Program-made: the position numbers and the translations under genes
The notes under the pieces: generated by a model
Databases searched by the model: none
What the model saw: only the letters and a program-made list of their open reading frames with translations
Told to the model about the DNA's origin: nothing
Source: Chitinophaga eiseniae
GTDB lineage: Bacteria > Bacteroidota > Bacteroidia > Chitinophagales > Chitinophagaceae
Direction: 5' to 3'
Length of the DNA stretch: 64,000 bases
Assembly: GCF_900167135.1 (NCBI RefSeq)
Contig: NZ_FUWZ01000001.1
Coordinates: 1,970,336 to 2,034,335 of the forward strand
Part shown: positions 27,901 through 35,351 of the stretch, piece after piece
Numbering within the stretch: position 1 is the stretch's first letter
Layout: every line of letters begins with the position of its first letter

Positions 27901-28298
27901 CCGGCGCTAACAACGGTCTGGGCGTACGTGCTCCGCTGAACGGCGACGCCGCCTACGGAGGCATGGAATTACAGATCCTGGACAACGAGGCGGACATCTA
28001 CAAAGACCTGAACATTTACCAGTATCACGGCTCCGTGTATGGTGTGATTCCTGCCAAAAGAGGTTACCTTAAACCGGTGGGAGAATGGAACTACGAAGAA
28101 GCGATCGTAGATGGTACGCATATCAAAGTAATCCTCAACGGCACCGTTATCCTTGATGGTGATATCGCAGAAGCACGTGAAAAAGGTACGCTGGACCATA
28201 AAGAACATCCCGGCCTGAAAAATGAAACCGGTCATATCGGTTTCCTGGGTCACGGTTCTATTGTGCGTTTCCGGAATATCAGAGTGAAAGAACTGTAG
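24927..28298 (+). CDS. HEAT-repeat protein with two DUF1080 (3-keto-glycoside hydrolase) domains
   Basis: 1123 residues. After a Sec signal peptide (about 1-22, ending AIAQ), roughly 690 residues form HEAT-like helical repeats rich in Ala (units such as AIAAAARIGGASTLPALL). Two DUF1080 domains follow: about 721-910 (FVPMFNGKDLSGWKG; DAGIYLRGTPQVQIWD) and about 931-1121 (YKVLFDGTNMHEWTG; GANNGLGVRAPL; GGMELQILDN). DUF1080 covers laminin-G-like hydrolases or lyases that act on 3-keto-glycosides. The protein is likely periplasmic and should act after the Tat-exported oxidoreductase encoded upstream. HEAT repeats may form a scaffold. A terminator follows. Confidence 0.9.
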   Translation: MKKIVYILTALLVGWNSLAIAQGPSDQRAFNTKIADVLALMPAPNKGQFNTNMEAISALGEEGVVTIAGMLVPEGKGDNTQLQYALAGYAYYVTQPGKEAKRKEAAAAFCKAIAKATDPENKVFLLTQLQTTGDNDAVSTLQPLLSVDRFCDPAARVLIKINTPAAQKTLLDALAGANAANRITLTEALGDARYAAAVPAITAQLNNSDKKLVKVSQYALAQIADPASAKALGNAAAKAGYTYDVTDAASSYLYYAGQLAANGNKAAAQKIGASLVKQCTADAQVHTRTAGLKLLVDILGEKSQPWINQAVADKNNEYRDAALKFAAPFANAAAVNWLTQLKKGPDDTKAAIITMLGENKVSAALPAITAFTKNSNDVVRLAAIAAAARIGGASTLPALLGIMKTGTAADINAVKNALRLIPGDEVAQQAGAALAAMPAPAQTALLEVLAARKADSRVNDVLPLAASSNADVKAAAFAALKDVAGKNNLPALFSLLGSASAPQEIGNIQTALINAGATSADVMAQMKQASAANQSRYLGVLAGIGQPSALEPVMTAFANGNDATKNAAVAALSDWKDASAAPALLKIARDAANSAYREKALNGYINLVKKSGYRPDQKVLLLRNALELNPSDAVQKQALTVLEQCKTFPALLLAGEYLDKTAVQQEAAMAVMNIVLANKTYNGNIVRQLLDKAGAALKGGDADYQRQSIRKYLSEMPAGEGFVPMFNGKDLSGWKGLVENPIARGKMDAKTLSKAQEKANEAMRKGWSVKDGLLVFNGQGDNLCTDKKYGDFEMLVDWKITPNGDAGIYLRGTPQVQIWDTSRTDVGAQVGSGGLYNNQQNEAKPLKLADNAIGEWNHFRIIMKGDRVTVYLNGQLVTDNTILENYWDRNLPIFPEEQIELQAHGTYVAYRNLYIKELPRVKPFTLSDEEKKAGYKVLFDGTNMHEWTGNTKDYVIDEGNLVIYPTNGGHGNLYTKKEYKNFSFRFEFQLTPGANNGLGVRAPLNGDAAYGGMELQILDNEADIYKDLNIYQYHGSVYGVIPAKRGYLKPVGEWNYEEAIVDGTHIKVILNGTVILDGDIAEAREKGTLDHKEHPGLKNETGHIGFLGHGSIVRFRNIRVKEL

Positions 28299-28340
28299 TA
28301 GTAATTTTAATACTTGTAGTAGTTGTGCTACAAAATATAA

Positions 28341-28371
28341 AAGCGCCGGCCACGAGGCTGGCGCTTTTTTT
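28341..28371 (+). terminator. Intrinsic terminator after the DUF1080 gene
   Basis: An 11-bp stem (aagcgccggcc with ggctggcgctt, one G-T wobble) with loop acga, then a run of T. It closes the putative 3-keto-glycoside transcription unit. Confidence 0.9.
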
Positions 28372-28640
28372 GTTAATATGTGATCCTAACAAAAAAATAA
28401 TTTTCACACCCCGCGCAGATAATCAGTCATATACGCGTTTCTGCCTGATGTAGCTCACGGAGAAATATTTGCTTTCTAAAAAATACTATCTATCTTGGAA
28501 TTGTCAGTGAGTGAGCAATGCTATCGTCCGATTTTTTTTGAAAACCGTATCTATCATTTTATTAAAGCCCTCATACAACACCCTCATATAAGACCATAGA
28601 AAACCGCGATTATTTCCTGTATCATTTTAACCACTATGCT
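28372..28640. other. Leader region of the TPP-enzyme gene
   Basis: An AT-rich stretch with no gene. I looked for a THI-box riboswitch and saw none. A short direct repeat ccctcata occurs at 28568 and 28581. No clear TAnnTTTG promoter was found. Confidence 0.4.
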
Positions 28641-30377
28641 ATGACGCTCAGTAACCTTTATGGAAACCCTCCATGCGTGGCTGATAATTATCAGCTGATT
28701 ATTGACACCCTTACAGAATGGGGTATCACCTTATACACCGGCGTTACCGGCGGCGGTGTTATTCATCTGCTTAAACACCTGCCACCACTCGACGATCTGC
28801 CTGCAGATGATCCTGCATTTCTGACCCTGGGAGAATACAGTGCTGGTTTTGTACCGCTGGGACATTATCTGGCCAGTGGCAGGATAGCCGCTGCGGTGGC
28901 TACTACCGGCGCTGCTACAAAACTGATCTCCTGTGGACTGAGCGATGCCAAACTGCACGACATTCCGGCTGTTTTTATTGTACCTGTTTCCGGTAGCCAT
29001 ACCGAAGGCTTCTCCCCGTTGCAGGACACGTCCGTATATGGCAGCAATATCGTTGCACAACTACAGGCAGAATTGGGAGAGGCGGTTTTTGTATTAAATG
29101 ATCCGTTTTTACTGACTGCACAGCTGGCCGCTGCCAAAGCAACGCTGGACCGCTCGAAGCCGGTAGTGTTGGTGCTGGACAATGATGCGGTAGGCAGCAA
29201 AGTGCCGGAGTATACGACTTCGTTGCCCGAAGAAGAGCCAGTGGAAGAATACGACCTGGATGCTTTTGTGGCCACCTTCCGCCATGTGACGAATGATAAA
29301 CGTGTAGTGGTGCTGGTAGGCGAAGAAATGGCACGTTATCCCAATGCGAAGCTGCTGACCACAGATTTCTGCAAGCAACTGCAGGCCGCCGCCATCTGGA
29401 GTATCAACGGCGCCAATGCGGTGAGCCAGTACAACCCTTACGGCTACGGCTATATTTCCTTTGGTGGCAACGACCATGCGATGGCGTTGTTTAATTCGCT
29501 CGGCGAGCAGGATGTGCTGGTAGTGCTGGGCGCTTGCCCGGATGAATACACGATTAACTTCAGCGGGTTTAAAGCAGCGCATACTTTTTTCCTGGGAAAT
29601 ATTTTTCAGGCGTATGGACTCGTTGATAACAGTTTACGTCACGTGGCCAAAGGGGAATATCATCATGTCAACGGATCATTGGATGTGTTGGTAAATGCCC
29701 TGATCAGTGCCAGTCTGCGTTATCCTTTCACGAACATCCCCGCTGCGAAGGCGCCGGCAGATCTGAACGACCGGCCATTTGCTGCCCCGCGGGAAGGGTA
29801 TGTAAATATGGCCACGTTATACCAGCGGCTTAATCAATGGTGGCCGGCGCATTCACTGGGCATAGATGATGTGTGCCTGGCGTATAAAGACCGCCAGTAC
29901 GTAACCCAGCGGCCCAATGACCATATTGACTTTTATTCGCTCTATCGCGGATCTGCTATGGGAGGTGCTTTTGGCGCGGCTGTCGGGGCAAAGTTGTCGG
30001 TGCCGCACCGACCTGTTTTTTTGTTTACCGGTGATGGATGCTTTCGCCTGTTTGCCGGTTCCCTGGGAGAAGTAAGCCATCTGGGCATGGTGATTTTTCT
30101 GTTGAACAACGAATCTTTATCTATCGTAGAACAAGGGCTGGAGAAAGTGTTGCCGGAGGTGGCGTCACCGCACTATCATGCCCGTGTGGCGGCCATCGAC
30201 TATTGCGCCATGGCAAGGGCGTGCGGCTGGGAAGCGGTGCGGTTGCAGCCGGACCTGGGCAACCTGAATGCATTGTTACACCGGATGGAAATGGAGGGGC
30301 AACGTTCCCTGCTCATTGAGGTACCGGTAGATCACCAGCAGGAGCTGGGACAGAACCCCCGTCTTAAAAACCTATAA
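28641..30377 (+). CDS. Thiamine-diphosphate-dependent enzyme (decarboxylase/ligase type)
   Basis: 578 residues with the three-domain layout of the pyruvate oxidase/decarboxylase superfamily. The N-terminal PYR domain has the likely catalytic Glu in LGEYSAGFVPLGHYL and the segment ATTGAATKLISCGLSDA. The middle domain follows, then the C-terminal PP domain with the cofactor motif GDG...NN (GDGCFRLFAGSLGEVSHLG, ending FLLNN). The reaction is not clear: similarity is spread across the family and the usual substrate marks are not evident. It lies 9 bp before a MEKHLA-domain gene, so the two are surely co-transcribed and may work together. Confidence 0.82.
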   Translation: MTLSNLYGNPPCVADNYQLIIDTLTEWGITLYTGVTGGGVIHLLKHLPPLDDLPADDPAFLTLGEYSAGFVPLGHYLASGRIAAAVATTGAATKLISCGLSDAKLHDIPAVFIVPVSGSHTEGFSPLQDTSVYGSNIVAQLQAELGEAVFVLNDPFLLTAQLAAAKATLDRSKPVVLVLDNDAVGSKVPEYTTSLPEEEPVEEYDLDAFVATFRHVTNDKRVVVLVGEEMARYPNAKLLTTDFCKQLQAAAIWSINGANAVSQYNPYGYGYISFGGNDHAMALFNSLGEQDVLVVLGACPDEYTINFSGFKAAHTFFLGNIFQAYGLVDNSLRHVAKGEYHHVNGSLDVLVNALISASLRYPFTNIPAAKAPADLNDRPFAAPREGYVNMATLYQRLNQWWPAHSLGIDDVCLAYKDRQYVTQRPNDHIDFYSLYRGSAMGGAFGAAVGAKLSVPHRPVFLFTGDGCFRLFAGSLGEVSHLGMVIFLLNNESLSIVEQGLEKVLPEVASPHYHARVAAIDYCAMARACGWEAVRLQPDLGNLNALLHRMEMEGQRSLLIEVPVDHQQELGQNPRLKNL

Positions 30378-30386
30378 ACAATCGTT

Positions 30387-30863
30387 ATGACATCCGCATT
30401 GCTTTCACTCATTACACAGATAGACGATAATTTCTTCCGCCGGAACGGCAAGGCGCTTCCAGCACCCCAGGATATTTCCGCAAGAGCGCAGTGGTTGCAC
30501 GAGGAGGCGCCTTACAGTATCCTGGCGCATGGAACGGGCGACGATCCCCGGTTTATTTACGCGAATCAATTTGCTTTGTCCTGTTTTAAATATGACCAGG
30601 AAGCGTTGTTGCAACTCCCTTCCCGGCTGAGTGCTGCACCGCAGGATAGGAGCGAGCGGGAACGCCTGTTGCAGGAGGTAACGCTTCATGGCATCGCTTA
30701 TGACTACAGCGGTCCGCGCGTAGATAAATTCAGCAACACTTTTATGATTTATGATGGTGTGGTATGGCGGTTAAGCCAGCCGGACGGAGTGCCTTTCGGG
30801 CAGGCGGCGCTTTTCTGGACCCATGCGCAGGAAAGGCCGGCATGGTTTACAGGCATCAGGTAA
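30387..30863 (+). CDS. MEKHLA-domain protein
   Basis: A 158-residue protein that is almost wholly a MEKHLA domain, a PAS-related fold: YSILAHGTGDDPRFIYANQ, then LLQLPSRLSAAPQDRSERER and a DYSGPRV segment, with the C-terminal GQAALFWTH. MEKHLA is best known from the C terminus of plant HD-ZIP III factors and from stand-alone bacterial proteins of unknown role. It could bind a small ligand. The 9-bp gap to the TPP enzyme suggests a functional pair; what it does there is unknown. A bidirectional terminator follows. Confidence 0.85.
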   Translation: MTSALLSLITQIDDNFFRRNGKALPAPQDISARAQWLHEEAPYSILAHGTGDDPRFIYANQFALSCFKYDQEALLQLPSRLSAAPQDRSERERLLQEVTLHGIAYDYSGPRVDKFSNTFMIYDGVVWRLSQPDGVPFGQAALFWTHAQERPAWFTGIR

Positions 30864-30868
30864 AAAAC

Positions 30869-30900
30869 AGAAGAGGGCCAACCTGACAGACCCTCTTCTT
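30869..30900. terminator. Bidirectional terminator between MEKHLA and peroxidase genes
   Basis: A 9-bp stem (agaagaggg with ccctcttct) around a 13-base loop, flanked by TTTCT on the plus side and by six T on the minus side. It serves both convergent genes. Confidence 0.75.
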
Positions 30901-30930
30901 TCTACTTTCCACAAAAAACAAACCCCTCTT

Positions 30931-32136
30931 TTATTTAAACGGGTCCGCATATTTCGGGTCGCTGATCAGTTGTTCGTCTGTCAGCGTTTTCAGGAATGCG
31001 ATGATATCGCTTTTGTCTTTGGTGGTGAGGGGAACACCGGAACCGGCTACTGCGCCCAGTTGTATGCCCAGGTTGGGGTTGCCTTTAATACCATGATTGT
31101 AATGTTCCATCACGGCTTCCAGTGTGGCGAAGCGCCCGTCGTGCATGTAGGGTGCGGTGAGCGCCACATTGCGGAGACTGGGAATTTTAAACGTGCCCTG
31201 GTCAGCAGGTTTGTGGGTAATCTCGCCGATGCCTTTGTCAGTGTAATCGGCTTCCAGCCCGTTGTTGGAGCCGATTCCCGTATTCAGTCCGGTGTTGTCG
31301 GCAATCAGGAATGACGGTAGTTGACCATATTGCGAGGTGGCGAGGTCGCTGTGGCATTCGGTGCAGAAGTTGACCTGCAGCAGCCGTAAGCCGTTTTTCT
31401 CGTCAGCGCTGAGGTTGCCGAGATTGCTGGCAAGACCCTGATCGTATTTGGACTGAAAGGAGACGATGCTCCGGATGAACTGTGACAATGCCAGGGAGAT
31501 ACGGGGGGCGGTCACGATTTCATCGCCGAAAGCCGCTTTAAATAACGGTTTGTAATAGGCGATGCCGCTGAGTTTTGTCTCCAGGGCGGCGAGGGACGGC
31601 ATGCCCATTTCGATGTGATCGAGTATCGGCATGGTCGTTTGTGTTTCCAGGTTGGCGGCCCGCATATCCCAGAACATGGTTTTGGCGCCGAAGAAGCGCT
31701 GGTTGACCACCATCATGGCATTGCGGCGCGTCAGCTGGTTGTCGAACCCGGGGGAATGGGCCAGGCCGTCTGTGAAGGCCTTGTCCTGATGATGGCAGGA
31801 GCCGCAGGAGCGGGTGTTGTTCACGGACATGTTTTTGTCGTAAAACAGCACCCGGCCGAGGGTGGCGCCGGCATTGGTGATGGGGTTGCCGGTGGGCGTG
31901 TTGTCAAGGTCGGTCCGCCCGGCAAGAAAGGCTTTCATGTAAGGCGGCATGTTATTGACGGTATTCACATAGTCGTACAGGGTAGCGGGCAGGTTGGGCG
32001 CGCCGGGTGTATTGACGGGCGGCTCCTGTCCCTGGCCGTTACCCTCGTGATCGGGTCCCTGGCGCGGATGGTCGTCTTTCTTACAGGAGAATAACAGGAA
32101 CAACAAAATGAGTGATGATAATGATAAATAACGCAT
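30931..32136 (-). CDS. Di-heme cytochrome c peroxidase/MauG-like lipoprotein
   Basis: 401 residues. The leader ends with a lipobox (LLFSC, Cys18), so the protein is membrane-anchored in the periplasm. Two heme c sites are visible, C111-GS-C114-H115 and C258-TE-C261-H262. The C-terminal part includes the Bacteroidota CCP motif PSLRNVALTAPYMHDGRF, which contains the likely distal ligand Met or Tyr. It would reduce hydrogen peroxide or oxidise a protein substrate. A proline/glycine-rich linker of about 30 residues follows the lipid anchor. It is convergent with the MEKHLA gene. Confidence 0.9.
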   Translation of the reverse strand: MRYLSLSSLILLFLLFSCKKDDHPRQGPDHEGNGQGQEPPVNTPGAPNLPATLYDYVNTVNNMPPYMKAFLAGRTDLDNTPTGNPITNAGATLGRVLFYDKNMSVNNTRSCGSCHHQDKAFTDGLAHSPGFDNQLTRRNAMMVVNQRFFGAKTMFWDMRAANLETQTTMPILDHIEMGMPSLAALETKLSGIAYYKPLFKAAFGDEIVTAPRISLALSQFIRSIVSFQSKYDQGLASNLGNLSADEKNGLRLLQVNFCTECHSDLATSQYGQLPSFLIADNTGLNTGIGSNNGLEADYTDKGIGEITHKPADQGTFKIPSLRNVALTAPYMHDGRFATLEAVMEHYNHGIKGNPNLGIQLGAVAGSGVPLTTKDKSDIIAFLKTLTDEQLISDPKYADPFK

Positions 32137-32272
32137 GGTGTGTCTGGGTTTCCCCTAATACACATTTCCCTGAAATTCCCCTTACCGGGAAGAAAATAAA
32201 TTATTTTTGGGGCGGGATAAGGGTATTTTACAGCTAAGGTGTAGTTGTTGGGAGCTTTTGAAACAATAACCG

Positions 32273-32815
32273 GTGGATATACATTTTGGTAAGGCTAAAG
32301 ACCAGGAGAAGCTGGTGGAAGAATGTTTTCATACCTACTTTGATGGGTTGCACCGTTATGCCTTCACGATCCTGAAAGACAACGATGAGGCAAAAGACGC
32401 TGTACAGGCGGTTTTCCTGAAACTGTGGGAAAAAAGGGCGGATATTGATGAACAACAATCCGTTAAATCATACCTGTACACGGCGGTATATCATTACTGT
32501 CTCAATGTCAAACGGCATGAGAAGGTGAAAGACAATTACCTGGCACAACGTCCGCCGGCCCTAGAGCACCGCAATGAGCTGGTAAGCAAAGAGACCCACC
32601 GGCGGATCATGGAGCATATCGACAGTCTTTCCCCGCAATGCAGGCTGATCTTCAGCAAAAGCCGCTTTGAAGGCCGGAAGTATGCTGAAATAGCGGCCGA
32701 TCTGGGATTGTCCGTTAAAACGGTGGAAGTACAGATGGGAAAGGCCCTGAAGATATTAAGGGCGAAATTGTTCGACATCACGGTAATGATATTGTTTGCC
32801 TGTTTGTTTTTATGA
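32273..32815 (+). CDS. ECF RNA polymerase sigma factor
   Basis: 180 residues with sigma-70 region 2 (YFDGLHRYAFTILKDNDEAKDAVQAVFLKLWE) read in part as FDGLHRYAFTILKDNDEA, and region 4 (KYAEIAADLGLSVKTVEVQM). The start is GTG at 32273. The C-terminal end is hydrophobic. The next gene is its FecR-type anti-sigma factor after 17 bp, followed by an STN-domain protein. This is the usual Bacteroidota trans-envelope signalling unit, but with no SusC/TonB receptor downstream. Confidence 0.9.
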   Translation: MDIHFGKAKDQEKLVEECFHTYFDGLHRYAFTILKDNDEAKDAVQAVFLKLWEKRADIDEQQSVKSYLYTAVYHYCLNVKRHEKVKDNYLAQRPPALEHRNELVSKETHRRIMEHIDSLSPQCRLIFSKSRFEGRKYAEIAADLGLSVKTVEVQMGKALKILRAKLFDITVMILFACLFL

Positions 32816-32832
32816 GTTTCAATTAATAGATC

Positions 32833-33825
32833 ATGAGCACTGCTGAAAACCTGCCATATGAATTATTAGGAAGATATTTTTCCGGGGAAGCCACCCCGGA
32901 AGAGGCAATGGCTGTGGATGACTGGATCAGGGAACACCGCGACCACCGGAAGCTGTACGACCAGGTGGCGGCGGTATGGGACGATGCGGCGCTGAAACAA
33001 CGTTACCAGTTGCCCGATAAAGCTGTGGCCCTGCACGAACTGAAGGCAAGGATGACTACCCGGCCGGTTGTCCGGAAAATGCTGCCGCTAAGCCGTATTG
33101 CTGCAGGATTTGTATTGCTGGCGGGTGTGGCGGCTATCCTGTTTTTCATGCTCCGTCCCGGGAACGAAAGGAGAGCGCTGGCTGTCGTATCGAAAGAAAC
33201 CGGCGAGGCCATCCGGCGGGATACGTTGCCCGACCAGTCCACCGTGGTGCTCAATAGTCATACTGCTTTGCAGTACGCGGCTGGTTTCGGGGATACGGCC
33301 CGTTGGGTTGAATTATCCGGGGAAGCGTGGTTTGATGTAACTTCGCAGCCACGTAAACCGTTTATTGTTGCAGTGGGTGATATCCGCATTGAGGTATTGG
33401 GGACTTCCTTTAATGTACGGCAATCAGATACGACGATTGCGGTGATGGTGAAAACCGGCGCCGTACGCATGTCGAGGGGGGATAGCAGCATAAAGGTAAA
33501 AGCCGGACAGGAAGGCGTATATCACATTGCCCGTAAAGAGCTGGGGCTCACTGCCGGCGCGTTTAACAGCAATCAGCTCGGGTATGCGACCCGGGTGTTT
33601 AATTTCGAGAACATCACCCTGAAACAGATTACCGCACAACTGGAAAAAGCCTATGGTGTCCGGGTGGTATTTGAAAATAAAGCGCTGGAAGACTGTACGA
33701 TGAGCAGCTCATTTGAAAACAAACCGATAGAATACGTTTTCGAGGTTATATCCGTTACATTGAATGTCACATGCAGATTTGAAAAAGACGAGGTCTTCAT
33801 CAGCGGCGCCGGCTGCGGCGGGTAA
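32833..33825 (+). CDS. FecR-family anti-sigma factor
   Basis: 330 residues. A cytoplasmic N-terminal domain that would bind the sigma factor (LLGRYFSGEATPEEAMAVDDW), one membrane helix (about 83-100), a FecR domain (LPDQSTVVLNSHTALQYAAGF; ELSGEAWFDVTSQPRKPF) and a C-terminal DUF4974 domain (NFENITLKQITAQLEKAYGV). It would receive a signal from an outer membrane partner and control the sigma factor just upstream. Its last 62 bases overlap the start of the next gene in another frame. Confidence 0.92.
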   Translation: MSTAENLPYELLGRYFSGEATPEEAMAVDDWIREHRDHRKLYDQVAAVWDDAALKQRYQLPDKAVALHELKARMTTRPVVRKMLPLSRIAAGFVLLAGVAAILFFMLRPGNERRALAVVSKETGEAIRRDTLPDQSTVVLNSHTALQYAAGFGDTARWVELSGEAWFDVTSQPRKPFIVAVGDIRIEVLGTSFNVRQSDTTIAVMVKTGAVRMSRGDSSIKVKAGQEGVYHIARKELGLTAGAFNSNQLGYATRVFNFENITLKQITAQLEKAYGVRVVFENKALEDCTMSSSFENKPIEYVFEVISVTLNVTCRFEKDEVFISGAGCGG

Positions 33826-35347
33826 ATGGCTGTTGGTCGTCTTATTGCTTTCGGGAGTCTTACACAGTTACAGCCAGTCAGGTGCTGTCAACCTTCAGAA
33901 AAATATTACCATCTCTGCAGGGGAGATGCCGCTCGACAAGCTACTGAAAGTGGTGGGGCAGCAAACCGGTACCCGTTTCTCCCTGAATACCCGTAAATTC
34001 TCTCCTTCCCGCCTGATACATATACATCAGAAAACACAACCGCTCGGCGCTTTACTGGAAAATATCCGAAAGCAGACCGGCATCAGTTACAAATTGCTGG
34101 GCGGCCACGTTATTTTCGTAGATGCGCCACCGATAAAACCAGTGGTCACCGCCACCTCACCCGGCGCCAGGGTGAAAACGCCTGTACGGAAACCGGCCGC
34201 CGCAAAAAAAACGGTGGCAAATGCATCGCCGGCAGCAACCAGGATGAGTACCGCAACGAAACCAACCGCGGATACTGTTGTTTCGCTTCATCGTCCGGTT
34301 ACTGACACGCCTGTTATACGGGACAGCGCAGATACTGCCGTCGCCGGAATAAAGCGGGACACGCTGCTTTACAGGCAGGATTCCCTGCGTGCCGCCGTCG
34401 GATTAAAAAACGATACGTTGCCGTATAGAAGAGACACCGGCAGGTTAAATTTATCGCTGCGAAAATCATCGCCCGAAGGGCAAAAAGAAAACAAAGGCTG
34501 GGGGATAGGCAATATTGAATTCCCCGGTATCGGCACAAATACTCCGCCGGATACTACGGTGAAAAAAGAGGAGCCTGCGCCACCCCTCACGGCGGAGGCT
34601 ATACGGAACCAACCGGCCGCCAACAATCCTCAGCAGAAAACAACCAACTTTCCGGAAACAGCTGCCACACGGCAGGCGGGAGGTACGGACAAGCCTGTGC
34701 GACAACTAAAAGGCGGTGGCAGTGCCGGGGAACGCTCTTTTTTCCTGTCCAACTGGTTTCGCCGCTCCTCTGGTGGCGGTATCCGCAACAGCAGTGACGG
34801 TCTGCGGCCCGGTCTTACCCCCTTTGTAGGAGCAGGTGTCTCCCTGGAAGAATCCTTTATCGTCAACGGGCAGCTGCAGGCAGGTATGCCTTTCCTGTAT
34901 GCGCTGGCCTCGTGGGGTACCGGTCGAGGTGCATCGGGACTACGTTACGGCGTTGGTGTTTCCGCTCCGTTGGGAGAAGACTGGCGGCTGCACCTGCAGG
35001 CGACCACCGGGAAAATGCAATTTGATTATGACTCTGCCACCTTTTTAAAGAAGGAGGTCCGTATACGCTGGCAAAAACTGGCGCTCATGGGAGAACGGCG
35101 GCTGAATGATCACCTGGGGGTACAGGCAGGTATATCCCTCAATATCCTGCGTTCAGCATATTATATGATGGGTAGCCCTACACCGTTGGGCAGCGCGGAA
35201 GAAACGGCGCTGAAAGACGTGCGTTACTTCAAGCCGTTGTATACTATCAGCGATACTTTCAGTCCCGATGCGGCGGATAGCCGGAAAATGTGGCTGGGCG
35301 TACAGGTGAGTGTTATTTACCGGTTACATTTCCGGAAAGCGCGGTAA
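33764..35347 (+). CDS. STN-domain protein with C-terminal beta-barrel-like domain
   Basis: 527 residues. A membrane/signal segment (about 21-37) is followed by an STN (secretin/TonB N-terminal) domain (about 45-125: ISAGEMPLDKLLKVVGQQTG). A long Pro/Thr/Lys/Ala-rich linker with repeated DT-rich units follows (KRDTLLYRQDS and KNDTLPYRRDT). The last 180 residues read as amphipathic beta strands (VGVSAPLGEDWRLHLQAT), like a small outer membrane barrel. No plug is present. The start at 33764 lies inside the upstream FecR gene (62-bp overlap). It could replace the TonB receptor as the outer membrane signal partner of the sigma/FecR pair; this is inference. Confidence 0.7.
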   Translation: MSHADLKKTRSSSAAPAAAGKWLLVVLLLSGVLHSYSQSGAVNLQKNITISAGEMPLDKLLKVVGQQTGTRFSLNTRKFSPSRLIHIHQKTQPLGALLENIRKQTGISYKLLGGHVIFVDAPPIKPVVTATSPGARVKTPVRKPAAAKKTVANASPAATRMSTATKPTADTVVSLHRPVTDTPVIRDSADTAVAGIKRDTLLYRQDSLRAAVGLKNDTLPYRRDTGRLNLSLRKSSPEGQKENKGWGIGNIEFPGIGTNTPPDTTVKKEEPAPPLTAEAIRNQPAANNPQQKTTNFPETAATRQAGGTDKPVRQLKGGGSAGERSFFLSNWFRRSSGGGIRNSSDGLRPGLTPFVGAGVSLEESFIVNGQLQAGMPFLYALASWGTGRGASGLRYGVGVSAPLGEDWRLHLQATTGKMQFDYDSATFLKKEVRIRWQKLALMGERRLNDHLGVQAGISLNILRSAYYMMGSPTPLGSAEETALKDVRYFKPLYTISDTFSPDAADSRKMWLGVQVSVIYRLHFRKAR

Positions 35348-35351
35348 AAAA

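Noticed and set aside
28372..28640. Possible TPP riboswitch before the TPP-enzyme gene
   Set aside because: No THI-box consensus (CTGAGA ... ACCTGA) was found.
34469..34482. gcccgaagggc mini-hairpin, also near 23274
   Set aside because: Only 4-bp stems; one copy is inside a coding region, so chance is likely.
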